Origin: Spirochaetaceae bacterium
GTDB lineage: Bacteria > Spirochaetota > Spirochaetia > SZUA-6 > Bin103
Direction of reading: 5' to 3'
Length of the DNA: 64,000 bases
NCBI GenBank assembly: GCA_028820215.1
Contig: JAPPKD010000263.1
Location: forward strand, 1-64,000
A program made the translations under genes and the position numbers. Numbering within the stretch: position 1 is the first letter of the stretch; each line of letters starts with the position of its first letter. The notes below the pieces were generated by a model that ran no database searches, was not told where the DNA came from, and was given only the letters and a program-made list of their open reading frames with translations. Below are positions 16,540 to 25,252 of the stretch, piece by piece.

Positions 16540-17592
16540 ATGGCATTCGAATCACGGGTCTACGCGCTACGCATCGAGCCTCACCCCAACGCCGACCGCC
16601 TGGAGCTGGCGGCGATCGGCGGCTTTCGCTGCGTCGTCGGCAAGGACAGTTATGCCGACGGCGATCTGGCCGCCTACATCCCCGAGGGAGCGATCTGCCC
16701 GGAGTGGCTGATCGCGGAGCTGGGGCTGGAAGGCAAGCTGGCCGGCAGCAAGAAGAACCGCGTCAAGGCGGTGCAGCTTCGCGGCTCGCTGTCGCAGGGC
16801 CTGGTCTACCCGGTCCGCGACGGGATGATCCGCGGCCGGCAGGTAGCCGAGGGCGACGACGTCACCGAGCTGTTGGAGCTGGTCAAGTACGAGCCGCCGA
16901 TCCCGATCTCCATGCAGGGCGAAGTGCGGGCGGTCCACGGCGCGACCCTCAAGTACGACATCGAGGACTTCAAGAAGTACCCGGAGGAGTTCCGCGAGGG
17001 CGAGGCGGTGGTCATGACCGAGAAGCTGCACGGCACGTGGTGCGGCCTTGGGCGGCATGCCGAGCACGGGCCGGTCGTCACCTCCAAGGGCATGTCCGAC
17101 AAGGGGCTGGCGCTGCTGCTGGACGAGGTGAACCGGAACAACCTGTACGTGCGGACCTGGAGCGCGCACCAGGAGGCGTTCGAATCCGCGCGCGCGCGGA
17201 TCGCCGCTGACGGGCAGTCGTTCTATGTCCTGGGCGAGGTCTACGGCCGCGGCGTGCAGGACCTGCACTACGGCCAACCCAACCCCGCGTTCGCGGTGTT
17301 CGACGCGTACGTCGGCGAGCCGGGAACGGGCCGCTACCTGAACCCCGACGAGTTGGCGGAGACGTTGAGCGATCTGTTTCCGCTGGTCCCCGAGCTGTAC
17401 CGCGGGCCGTTCAACCGTGAGAAGCTGCAGGAGTTGACCGACGGCGTGACCACGCTCGGCGGCGCCCACGTGCGCGAAGGCGTGGTCGTGAAGCCGGCCG
17501 CCGAGCGCGTGTCGCACGAGTTCGGCCGGGTGATCCTGAAGAGCGTCTCCGGGAAGTACCTGACGCGCAAGGGCGGAACGGAGTTCAACTGA
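16540..17592 (+). CDS. RNA ligase, DRB0094 (Rnl5-like) type
   Basis: About 350 residues from ATG 16540. Covalent nucleotidyltransferase motifs are visible: motif I EKLHGTWCG (active-site Lys162), motif III FYVLGEVYG, motif IV REGVVVKP and motif V ILKSVSGKYL. The N-terminal 110 residues (RIEPHPNADRLELAAIGGFR, then VYPV) resemble the OB-fold domain found at the N-terminus of the Deinococcus DRB0094 RNA ligase. The enzyme would seal breaks in RNA through enzyme-AMP and RNA-AMP intermediates. It stands alone on the plus strand, divergent from the isomerase operon, with no visible RNA-repair partner (no RtcA/RtcB or kinase-phosphatase). The start is uncertain because no ribosome site is evident; ATG 16522 is an alternative. 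Confidence 0.85.
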   Translation: MAFESRVYALRIEPHPNADRLELAAIGGFRCVVGKDSYADGDLAAYIPEGAICPEWLIAELGLEGKLAGSKKNRVKAVQLRGSLSQGLVYPVRDGMIRGRQVAEGDDVTELLELVKYEPPIPISMQGEVRAVHGATLKYDIEDFKKYPEEFREGEAVVMTEKLHGTWCGLGRHAEHGPVVTSKGMSDKGLALLLDEVNRNNLYVRTWSAHQEAFESARARIAADGQSFYVLGEVYGRGVQDLHYGQPNPAFAVFDAYVGEPGTGRYLNPDELAETLSDLFPLVPELYRGPFNREKLQELTDGVTTLGGAHVREGVVVKPAAERVSHEFGRVILKSVSGKYLTRKGGTEFN

Positions 17593-17616
17593 ACCGCGGG
17601 TGACGCGGCGCCGGTG

Positions 17617-19539
17617 ATGCGGTCTACTACCGGCATGCTGAACGCATTGGCCGATCCTCTGCGGGAGTTCACCGTGGTGCCGCAATGGTTCTGGAACGAC
17701 GTGCTCACCGAGGACGAGCTGGTGCGCCAGATCGCCGACTTCCAGGCGCACGGCGTGTACGGCTTCATGATCCATCCGCGCGTCGGCCTGCCGCGCGACA
17801 TCGGCTGGATGTCCGATCGCTTCCTGCACTTCATGCACGTGGCGATCGAGGAGGCGCGGCGGCGCGACCTGCTGGTCTACCTGTACGACGAGGGCATGTA
17901 CCCCTCCGGAGCAGCCAGCGGCCAGGTGGTCGCCGCCGATCCGGCGCTGCAGTCGCGCGGCCTGGACTACCAGGTGCTGACGGCCGGCGAGGAGCCGGCC
18001 CTGGCGCCGGGCCACCACCTGGCGGCGATCACCGAGCGCGCCAGCGGCACCCGCCTTGCGTTCTACGACCGCCCGACCCGCTGCCATATCCGCGGCCTGC
18101 ACTACACCGATCCGGACGAGGCCACGCGCGCCGAGGATGAGCCCGCCACGGCCGACCTGCTCAACCCGGCGGCGGTCGCCTGCTTCATCAGGCTGGTGTA
18201 CGACCGGTTCGCGGAAGCGTTCGGGGAGCATTTCGGCACCCTCATCCGCGGCATCTTCACCGATGAGCCCAACGAGTACGGCGGCAAGTGCCGGAGGGAG
18301 AAAGGCCGTATCCGGGCCGGCACGACCGGCATCCTGCAGCACGTCGAGCGGCTGCTCGGCTACGACTTCGCCCCTCGCCTGCCCGCGCTCTGGTTCGACG
18401 GCGAGCCCGACGCGCCGCAGGCGCGCGCGGACTACAACCGCGCGATGCGGCTGCGGCTGCACGAAACCTACTACCGGCCGCTCTCCGACTGGTGCGCCGA
18501 GCACGACATCGCCCTGTGCGGGCACCCCCAGTGGACGGACGACCTGGGCTCCGAGCGCTTCTTCCAGATCCCCGGGCAGGATGTCATTGCCGGCATGATC
18601 CTTCCCGGCAAGCCGGGTGCGATCGACGGACGGGAGTCGGTGCAGGCGAAGTGCGTGTCCTCGTCGATGGTTCACCTGGGCCGCCGGCAATGCAGTGAGG
18701 AATTGCTCGGCGCCTACGGCCACACCCTGACCTACGAGCAGGTGAAGTGGGTGACCGACTGGTGCCTGGTGCGGGGGATCAACCTGCTGTTTCCCCACGC
18801 GTTCTTCTACTCGGTGCGCGGCCACCGCGTGAACGAGGCGCCGCCCGACGTCGGACCCAACAGCCCCTGGTGGGACCGCTACCGCCCCTACGCCGACTAC
18901 TGCCGGCGGCTCTGCTACGTAAACACGGACGCCCGGCACGTCTGCGACGTGGCGGTCCTGGCGGACGCCTGCTACGTGCCGTGGCGGGCGGCGCGCGTGC
19001 TGTTCACGCACCAGCGCGACTTCAACTACCTGGAGGCCCGCCACCTGTGGGAGGACGCGCAGGTCGACGCCGACGGCATCCGGCTGGCCGGCATGCACTA
19101 CCGCGCGCTGATCGTCGACGGCTTCGACGACGGCCTGAACCGGCTGCCGGAACGCGCCGTCGAGCCGCTGCGCCAGCTGGAAGACGCCGGCCGACTCCTG
19201 CGCTGGCCCGCTGGTGATGGCGCTGCGGACGGCGACCTGATCGCCGAGCTGGAGCGGCTGGCGCCGGCCGACCTGCGGGTGACGCCGTCGCAGCCCGACC
19301 TGCGCTACCGCCACGTCGTCAAGGACGGCGGGCACTGCTACCTGATCACCAACGAAGGCGTGCACCCGGTCGAGGCGTGCATCGACGTGTCCGCCGCCGG
19401 CCACTGCACCTGGATCGACCCGTTCACGCTGGAACGCCGGAATGGCGATTCCGGCGAGTGCCGGCTCGCTCCCTACACCTCGACGCTGCTCTGGGTCGAG
19501 CCGCAACCCCGGCGGGAGGCCGAATCGGATCCAGAGTAG
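17617..19539 (+). CDS. Glycosyl hydrolase, GH106 (alpha-L-rhamnosidase)-like
   Basis: About 640 residues without a signal peptide. The N-terminal catalytic region contains VPQWFWNDVLTEDELVRQI, GVYGFMIHPRVGLP and LYDEGMYPSGAASGQV, followed by RGIFTDEPNEYGG. These are motifs found in GH106 alpha-L-rhamnosidases and related TIM-barrel proteins; the acidic residues in TDEPNEYGG are good catalytic candidates. It is shorter than full GH106 enzymes (about 1000 residues) and lacks their C-terminal beta-sandwich extensions, so activity is not certain. The stop overlaps the GTG start of the SulP gene (TAGTG). Starts at 17617 and 17635 are both possible. Confidence 0.7.
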   Translation: MRSTTGMLNALADPLREFTVVPQWFWNDVLTEDELVRQIADFQAHGVYGFMIHPRVGLPRDIGWMSDRFLHFMHVAIEEARRRDLLVYLYDEGMYPSGAASGQVVAADPALQSRGLDYQVLTAGEEPALAPGHHLAAITERASGTRLAFYDRPTRCHIRGLHYTDPDEATRAEDEPATADLLNPAAVACFIRLVYDRFAEAFGEHFGTLIRGIFTDEPNEYGGKCRREKGRIRAGTTGILQHVERLLGYDFAPRLPALWFDGEPDAPQARADYNRAMRLRLHETYYRPLSDWCAEHDIALCGHPQWTDDLGSERFFQIPGQDVIAGMILPGKPGAIDGRESVQAKCVSSSMVHLGRRQCSEELLGAYGHTLTYEQVKWVTDWCLVRGINLLFPHAFFYSVRGHRVNEAPPDVGPNSPWWDRYRPYADYCRRLCYVNTDARHVCDVAVLADACYVPWRAARVLFTHQRDFNYLEARHLWEDAQVDADGIRLAGMHYRALIVDGFDDGLNRLPERAVEPLRQLEDAGRLLRWPAGDGAADGDLIAELERLAPADLRVTPSQPDLRYRHVVKDGGHCYLITNEGVHPVEACIDVSAAGHCTWIDPFTLERRNGDSGECRLAPYTSTLLWVEPQPRREAESDPE

Positions 19540-21188
19540 TGACCACCCGCGGCACCGACGGACTGCGACCATACCGACTCGGTGACCTGAAGGGGGACGT
19601 GTTCGGCGGGGTCGTGTCCGCGGTGATGATGGTGCCGGTGGCGCTCGGGTTCGGGGTGCTTTCCGGGCTCGGGCCGGTGGCGGCCTTCTACGGCGCGATC
19701 GCCGTGGGGTTCCTCACCGCCGTGCTCGGCGGCGCCGCGCCGATGATCTCCGGTCCCAGCGCGATCGTGACCATTTTCACGGCGGTCATCATCGGCACCT
19801 ACGCCGACGACCTGGCCGAGGCGTTCACGATCGTCATGCTGGCCGGCCTGATGCAGATCGCCTTCGGGGCGCTGCGCCTCGGCAGGTTCGTGAACTGGCT
19901 GCCGGTCTCCGTGGTCCGCGGCGTGTTCGTGGGCGTGGGTTGCTACATCTTCATGAGCCAGACCCTGTGGTTCCTGGGCGCCCCGATCGAGCCCGGCATC
20001 GGGCTGATCGCCATCATCGCCTCCTGGCCGCAGGCGGTGGCCAACCTGAACGGTGACGCGCTGGGGGTGGCGGTGATCACTCTGGCGGTATTCATCGTCT
20101 GGCCGCCCAGGCTGCACCGGGTGGTCCCCAACGCGCTGGCGGCGCTGATCGCCGGCACGCTCGCGGGCGCGCTGTGGCTCGAGGCCGCGCCCCGCATCGC
20201 CGAGCCGCGGATCGGCATCCCGGCGCTGCAGACGCCCGTTCTCGCCCCTTCCGTCCTGCTGGAGGCCATCCAGCCGGCCCTGATCCTGGCGTTCCTCAGC
20301 TCCATCTACAACCTGCTGACGGCGCTGATCATCGACCCGATCACCGGCCGCACCCACAAGCCCGACCGCGAGCTCTTCGGCCTGGGCGTGGGCAACGTCG
20401 CCGCCGGCCTGATCGGCGGGCTGCCCGGCGCCGCGTCGGCCCCGTGCTCGCTGCTCGCCGCCCGCTCGGGCGGGCGCACCCCGGTCACGGGCGTGGTCTG
20501 CGCCGCGGTACTGCTGGCCGTCCTGTTCGGGCTGGGGAGCACCCTCGCGTGGATCCCGCACGCCGCGTTCGCCGGCATCCTGATCAAGGTCGGCTGGGAC
20601 ATGATGGACATCCGCTTCCTGCGGCGCATCCCCAGGCTGTCCGCCGACATCGGCATCGTCACGCTGCTGACCGCGGCGCTGTCGATCTTCGCCGACGTGA
20701 TCTCCGCGATCGCCGTCGGCTTCTTCATCGCCGGCATGGCCAACGCGCTACGCTCCGAGCGGCAGGAGCTCAACCAGACCGTCTCCACCCCGCTGCTCGA
20801 CATGGTGCTCTTTCCGGAGGGCGAGCTGCCGCCCGACGCCGATCCGTTCCGCGCGCGCGTCGGGCTGCTGTCGCTGCGCGGCCGCTACTCCATCGCCTCC
20901 GCGCGGGAGATCGTGCGCGTCATCAGCCCCGACCTGGCCGGCCACGAGGTCGTGATCTTCGACTTCAGCGAGACCGAGGGCATGGACGACAGCGCGGCCA
21001 TGGCGCTGGAGGAACTGATCAACGGCAGCGTCCTCGGCCAGGACAAGGGCTGCATCGTGGCGGGGCTCTCCGGCGACCTGGAGAACAGCCTCACCGCGCT
21101 CGGCATCTTCGACCGCCTGCCGCAGGACTGCTTCGCCGCCGATCTGGACGAAGCCAAGCGCGCCGCCGCCCGGCTTCTGGAACGGTAG
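19539..21188 (+). CDS. SulP-family anion transporter with STAS domain (copy 1)
   Basis: About 549 residues from GTG 19539. Multiple membrane segments include MMVPVALGFGVLSGLGPVAAFYG and the SulP motif AAPMISGPSAIVTIF. The C-terminal STAS domain (about 440-549) contains VVIFDFSETEGMDDSAAMAL, where the conserved region lies next to a possible regulatory Ser. The protein should move sulfate, bicarbonate or another small anion across the inner membrane; the substrate cannot be read from sequence. It is translationally coupled to the GH106-like gene. A second, related SulP gene lies at 37872-39515. Confidence 0.92.
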   Translation: MTTRGTDGLRPYRLGDLKGDVFGGVVSAVMMVPVALGFGVLSGLGPVAAFYGAIAVGFLTAVLGGAAPMISGPSAIVTIFTAVIIGTYADDLAEAFTIVMLAGLMQIAFGALRLGRFVNWLPVSVVRGVFVGVGCYIFMSQTLWFLGAPIEPGIGLIAIIASWPQAVANLNGDALGVAVITLAVFIVWPPRLHRVVPNALAALIAGTLAGALWLEAAPRIAEPRIGIPALQTPVLAPSVLLEAIQPALILAFLSSIYNLLTALIIDPITGRTHKPDRELFGLGVGNVAAGLIGGLPGAASAPCSLLAARSGGRTPVTGVVCAAVLLAVLFGLGSTLAWIPHAAFAGILIKVGWDMMDIRFLRRIPRLSADIGIVTLLTAALSIFADVISAIAVGFFIAGMANALRSERQELNQTVSTPLLDMVLFPEGELPPDADPFRARVGLLSLRGRYSIASAREIVRVISPDLAGHEVVIFDFSETEGMDDSAAMALEELINGSVLGQDKGCIVAGLSGDLENSLTALGIFDRLPQDCFAADLDEAKRAAARLLER

Positions 21189-21189
21189 C

Positions 21190-22185
21190 TCAGCCGACCG
21201 GCTCGACCTCGACCACTTCCGAGCGCTCGAACGAGCGGACGCACGCCTCGATGACGAGCTGCGCCTGCAGCGCGTCCACACCGGAGGCGTCGATCCCTTC
21301 CGGCGGCGCGCCCGAATCGAGCTGGTCGACCCAGCGGGCGATCCGGCTGTCGAAGGTCTCGTTGAAGCCGAGCATCCCGCCCAGGTAGTGCAGGGTCTCC
21401 GCTTCCTCGCTCTCGCGCGTGAAGAAGGTCAGGCGCTGGCACGCCTCCTCCAGCAGGAAGCGTCCCTTGGAGCCCGTCACGTCGCAGGTCTCCAGGCCGA
21501 AGCCACCGCCGGCGTCGTAGCTGCCGGTGAGCGATCCGATCATGCCGCCCGCGAACTCGAAGATGATCTTGGCGTTGGACCAGATCGAGCGGCCCTCCCC
21601 CTTCATGAAGAAGGCCGCCACCCGCTTGATGTCGCCGCCGAAGTAGCGCATCACGTCGATCGAATGGGGGTGCAGCGCGCGGATGTGGAACCAGGGCGAG
21701 GTCTCCACCGGGTTGTTGATCCACATGGTCATGCCGATCATGTGCAGGGTCCCCAGCCGGCCGGCGTCCGCCCACTCCCTGGCGCGCTCGGCGGCCGGCG
21801 TGAAGCGGTGGTTGAGGTTGATCGCGTAGGGCAGGTTCTTCGCCGCGGCCAGCTCGACCATCTTGCGGCCCTCGTCGATCCGGTTGGAGATGGGCTTCTC
21901 GCCGAGCACCGGGATGCCGGCTTCGAGCAGCTCCATGGTCGGTGCGAAGTGGTCGCCGCCATTCTCCTCGCCCTTGGTGCAGACGCTGCACGCCGCCAGC
22001 TCGATGCCGCTGGACAGCATGTCGGCGATGGACGTGAACGTCCGCGCGCCGTGCGCGCCGGCAAGCTGCGCGGCGCGCGCCTCGTCGATGTCGCAGACCG
22101 CGACCACGTCGCTCTTGGGGTGCTTGGCGTATGCTTGCGCGTGGCGGGTACCGATGCCGCCCGCGCCGACGATGCCGATGTTCAT
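21190..22185 (-). CDS. Gfo/Idh/MocA-family oxidoreductase (copy 1)
   Basis: About 331 residues beginning MNIGIVGAGGIGTRHAQAYA, the NAD(P)-binding Rossmann start. GIPVLGEKPISNRIDEGRKM carries the conserved EKP motif, and the C-terminal substrate domain includes HIRALHPHSIDVMRYFGGD with the His typical of catalysis. It likely oxidises or reduces a sugar or cyclitol. The upstream in-frame ATG at 22224 would add 13 residues before the Rossmann motif and is less likely. It is divergent from the alpha/beta hydrolase across 41 bases and abuts the SulP gene end to end (2-base gap). Confidence 0.9.
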   Translation of the reverse strand: MNIGIVGAGGIGTRHAQAYAKHPKSDVVAVCDIDEARAAQLAGAHGARTFTSIADMLSSGIELAACSVCTKGEENGGDHFAPTMELLEAGIPVLGEKPISNRIDEGRKMVELAAAKNLPYAINLNHRFTPAAERAREWADAGRLGTLHMIGMTMWINNPVETSPWFHIRALHPHSIDVMRYFGGDIKRVAAFFMKGEGRSIWSNAKIIFEFAGGMIGSLTGSYDAGGGFGLETCDVTGSKGRFLLEEACQRLTFFTRESEEAETLHYLGGMLGFNETFDSRIARWVDQLDSGAPPEGIDASGVDALQAQLVIEACVRSFERSEVVEVEPVG

Positions 22186-22226
22186 GTCGCCGCGGAGCCT
22201 ACCACGGTCCCCGCGGAGAGGCATCG

Positions 22227-23027
22227 ATGACGCGGAAATCCGGCTGCGTGACCGCCAATGACGGCGTGCGCCTGCACTACGACGAGGCCGGCGCCGGCAA
22301 GGCGGTGGTGCTCATCCACGGAGGCGGCCTGAGCAACGTCTGGTGGGACCGCAACCTGCCGGACCTCAGCCGTCGCTTCCACGTGATCGCGCCGGACACG
22401 CGCGGCTGCGGCCGCTCGCAACGCACCCCCTGGGGCCACCGCACCGCCCGCTACGCGGCCGATGTGCACGAGATTATCCATGCCCTGGGACTGCACGACG
22501 TAACGCTGGTCGGCTGGTCGATCGGCGCCCGCACCTGCTTCTCCTACCTGGAGCTGTTCGGCAGCCACCGGCTGCGGGGAGTGGTGCTCGTGGACGAGAC
22601 CGTGCACGTCTCCGTGCACGCAGCGCGCCCGCCGGGCTCCGAGCGGCAGCCGGGCGAGAGCGACCGCGACCACCGGCGGCGGTCGATGCGGACGATGCTG
22701 GGCCCGGTCTACGGCCCGCACGCCACGGACGAGGAGATCCACCGGCTGGCCGACTCCGCCTCCGGTTACGCGCCGGCCGGCGATACGCTGGGCCCCGACT
22801 ACCACGCGCAGGATTGGCGCCCGCTCTGCCCCGCGATCACGGTGCCGGTGCTGGTGGCCACCGGCCGTGACAGCGGCGCGCTCCCGGGCTGCCAGTACGC
22901 CGCCGACCACATCCCGGGCGCCCGCCTGGAGATCTTCGAGAACAGCGACCATGCACCGTTCTACTCGGAAGCCGAGAAGTTCAACCGCGTCGTCTCCGAC
23001 TTTGTGAACGACCCGCTCGGAGAGTAG
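22227..23027 (+). CDS. Alpha/beta-fold hydrolase
   Basis: About 266 residues. The ATG at 22227 has a GGAGAGG ribosome site about 6 bases away. The oxyanion motif VVLIHGGGLSNVWWD, nucleophile elbow VGWSIGARTC (Ser), and C-terminal ENSDHAPFYSE (catalytic His) define the fold. The acid is probably in GRDSGALPG. No signal peptide, so cytosolic. The substrate is unknown; homologues include esterases, lactonases and C-C hydrolases. It shares a short divergent promoter region with the Gfo/Idh/MocA gene, which hints at joint use, for example lactone opening after sugar oxidation (inference). Confidence 0.9.
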   Translation: MTRKSGCVTANDGVRLHYDEAGAGKAVVLIHGGGLSNVWWDRNLPDLSRRFHVIAPDTRGCGRSQRTPWGHRTARYAADVHEIIHALGLHDVTLVGWSIGARTCFSYLELFGSHRLRGVVLVDETVHVSVHAARPPGSERQPGESDRDHRRRSMRTMLGPVYGPHATDEEIHRLADSASGYAPAGDTLGPDYHAQDWRPLCPAITVPVLVATGRDSGALPGCQYAADHIPGARLEIFENSDHAPFYSEAEKFNRVVSDFVNDPLGE

Positions 23028-23086
23028 TCCCGGCTTCGTGGTAGCGAACGCCACGTGGTGTGCCTATCATCGGGAGCTGCTGAACC

Positions 23087-24991
23087 ATGGCACCACGGAC
23101 GACGACCAGGAAGCGAACGAGCCGGGCTCGCAGCGGCACGCGCTCCTCGTCACGCGCTCGGAACGGCGGCAAGCTCCGCATCGGCGACCATTGGAACGCG
23201 ATCACCATCATCGCCCTTTCACAGAACAGCCCGCTGAAGGCGATCGCCGAGTTCGTCGAGAACTCCATCGACGCGAACGCCAGAAACGTCACCATCGTCC
23301 GCGGCCGCGAGCAGGGCGAGCACTACCTGCGCGTCGTGGACGATGGCGAGGGAATCCGGCTGAACCAGGATGGCGTGCCCGACTTCGCCTACGTCGCGAC
23401 CCACATCTGCGACTCGATCAAGCGCACGCTCAAGCGCCAGGGCGCCGGCAACATCCAGGGCGAGTTCGGCATCGGCCTGCTGAGCTTCTGGACGGTCGGC
23501 GAACGGCTCGTGCTCTCCTCTCGCGGTGCGGACGGCCACGCGTACGAGATGGAGATGCTGAAAGGCGATCAGCGCTACCAGCTCAAGCGGCGCCGCATCC
23601 TGTTCGCCCAGCCCGGCACGGAACTGCTCATCCGGCCGCTGTTGCCCGGCATCCGCCAGTTGAGCGCCGAACGCATCCAGGGATTCCTAGCCAGCGAGCT
23701 GCGCGAACGCATCCGCGCGTCGGGCGTGCGCATCCGCATCAAGGACCGGCGTGCCCGCGCGGAGCTGGAAGTCGTGCCCCGCGAGTTCACGGGTCGACCG
23801 TTGCGGGGCATCGAGCCGATCCAGACTCCCGAGGGCACCGTCGAAGCCGAGATCTACCTGAACGAACCGAGCGCCGACAACTGCGTCGCACTGTTCCGCC
23901 ATGGCACCCGTGTGGTGCCCGACATCTCCCGGCTGCCCGGACTGGATCGGGAACCGTGGACATCGGGGTTGCTCCAGGGGCTCGTCGAAGCGCCGTTCCT
24001 GCAGCTCACCCCCGGCACGCGTGACGGCGTCGTGCTCGACGCCCGGTTCGAGGCGCTGCAGACCGGGTTGCAACAGATCGAGCCGGCGATCATCGAGCAG
24101 ATCGAGCGGGAGCGAGCCGCGGCCGAGGAGGAAGCCAGCCGCAGCATCCTGCGCTCGGTGCGCAAGGCACTCACCGAAGGCTTCCAGTCACTGCCCCGAG
24201 AAGATTACACGATGCTGGAGGTGCCCGAGCCGCGCCGTACGCGTGTCGCCGGCGCCGACGGTCACCAGTCGGAGAGCGACGGACACGGCGAGTTGCCTCT
24301 GAGCGCCGACGACCCGGCGCAGGCGGTCGAGCCTGGGCCGACGGAGCCGACGAACGATGCAGAGCCGTCGGCGCCCACGCCGCGCAAATTCTACGAGCAC
24401 GCGGGTCCGCTGCACAAGGTGACCGTGTCCCCTGCCTCTTCGGTGGTGAAGGTCGGCGAGTCATGCACGATCCGCTGCATCCCCAAGGACCGCAGCGGCC
24501 GCGTGATCGAGGCCGGCGTGGACGTCCGATGGCGGCTCATCGAAGGCGGCGGCAGTCTCGCCGACGACGACCGCGAGGTCGTCCGGTTCATGGCGTCCGA
24601 CCAGCCGGGGCTCACCGTCCTCCAGGCGACCGCGAAGCAGGCCGAGATGGAGTGTTCGGCCGAGGCCACGGTCACGGTGGCCGAATCCATCGGGGAACGG
24701 CTCGGCAACTCCGACCACGGAGGCGGACGCGGGATCCCCGACTACACCTATCGCCATGCGCCCGGCGAGTTGTGGCGCTCCCGGTACGATGCCGAGCACA
24801 ACCTGATCGTCGTCAACAACGGCCACAGCGACTTCCGCTACGCCGAGCAGAAACGACCGCGCCAGCTTCGCTACATGCTGCGGCTCTACGCCAAGGAGCT
24901 CGTGCTGAGCAACTTCGCCGGCTACGACCCCGACCAGATGCTGGAGCGAATGATCGAACTGTCGCTCTACACGGAGGAACACCTCCGTTGA
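23087..24991 (+). CDS. GHKL (Hsp90/MORC-like) ATPase with an Ig-like domain
   Basis: 634 residues. After a basic, Ser/Arg-rich N-terminal tail (1-30) comes a Bergerat-fold ATPase: N-box EFVENSIDANA (Glu55-Ala65), G1 box VVDDGEGI (83-90) and G2 box GEFGIGLLSFW (125-135), as in MORC, MutL and Hsp90 proteins. Residues about 345-370 are coiled-coil-like (ERERAAAEEEASRSILRSVR). A linker rich in Pro, Glu and Asp leads to a bacterial Ig-like segment (about 445-530, VTVSPASSVVKVGESCTIRC), then a helical C-terminus ending LERMIELSLYTEEHLR. No signal peptide. The function is not established; prokaryotic MORC-like proteins have been linked to DNA-related conflict systems, but no nuclease or methylase is adjacent. 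A GGGAG about 11 bases upstream is a weak ribosome site. Confidence 0.8.
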   Translation: MAPRTTTRKRTSRARSGTRSSSRARNGGKLRIGDHWNAITIIALSQNSPLKAIAEFVENSIDANARNVTIVRGREQGEHYLRVVDDGEGIRLNQDGVPDFAYVATHICDSIKRTLKRQGAGNIQGEFGIGLLSFWTVGERLVLSSRGADGHAYEMEMLKGDQRYQLKRRRILFAQPGTELLIRPLLPGIRQLSAERIQGFLASELRERIRASGVRIRIKDRRARAELEVVPREFTGRPLRGIEPIQTPEGTVEAEIYLNEPSADNCVALFRHGTRVVPDISRLPGLDREPWTSGLLQGLVEAPFLQLTPGTRDGVVLDARFEALQTGLQQIEPAIIEQIERERAAAEEEASRSILRSVRKALTEGFQSLPREDYTMLEVPEPRRTRVAGADGHQSESDGHGELPLSADDPAQAVEPGPTEPTNDAEPSAPTPRKFYEHAGPLHKVTVSPASSVVKVGESCTIRCIPKDRSGRVIEAGVDVRWRLIEGGGSLADDDREVVRFMASDQPGLTVLQATAKQAEMECSAEATVTVAESIGERLGNSDHGGGRGIPDYTYRHAPGELWRSRYDAEHNLIVVNNGHSDFRYAEQKRPRQLRYMLRLYAKELVLSNFAGYDPDQMLERMIELSLYTEEHLR

Positions 24992-25034
24992 CTTCTCGCG
25001 AGGCGCCACGATCAAGAAACGAAGCCGGTCCTCG

Positions 25035-25199
25035 ATGAGCGACGTTTCCAAGCTGAGAGAACCGATTCGGAAGGAACGGGATCGCGAACGGCTTCGCGGC
25101 CTTCTGCTCGAAGGCGCCGCTTCCCCTCCGACCGCTCCCGCAGACGCTGCCTTCTTCGACGAGTTGCGAGAACGGGTGCACCAACGCGCGAAGGGGTGA
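25035..25199 (+). CDS. Small unknown protein, ParD-antitoxin-tail-like
   Basis: 54-codon reading frame (MSDVSKLREPIRKERDRERL...) starting 43 bases after the ATPase gene. The stretch RLRGLLLEGAAS...DAAFFDELRERV resembles the C-terminal, toxin-binding part of ParD/CC2985-type antitoxins, but the N-terminal ribbon-helix-helix DNA-binding domain is absent and no ParE/RelE toxin follows. It is either an antitoxin remnant, a small partner of the ATPase, or not translated. The start was chosen as the first ATG; no strong ribosome site is visible. Confidence 0.35.
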   Translation: MSDVSKLREPIRKERDRERLRGLLLEGAASPPTAPADAAFFDELRERVHQRAKG

Positions 25200-25252
25200 C
25201 GGCAAGCCGGTCACTCCCCGCGAGCGGGCCAAACGGGACATCCAGGACGCTT

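Noticed and set aside
16567..19572. About 1000-codon open frame on the minus strand opposite the RNA ligase and GH106-like genes
   Set aside because: It spans two well-supported plus-strand genes with recognisable motifs; its own product shows only composition-driven sequence.
23087..25199. Complete defence island around the MORC-like ATPase
   Set aside because: Neighbours are a hydrolase and an aminotransferase; no nuclease, helicase or methylase was found.
25200..25252. CCCGC-GA-GCGGG stem as terminator after the short ORF
   Set aside because: Very short loop, no T-tract, and such GC-rich stems are frequent by chance in this sequence.
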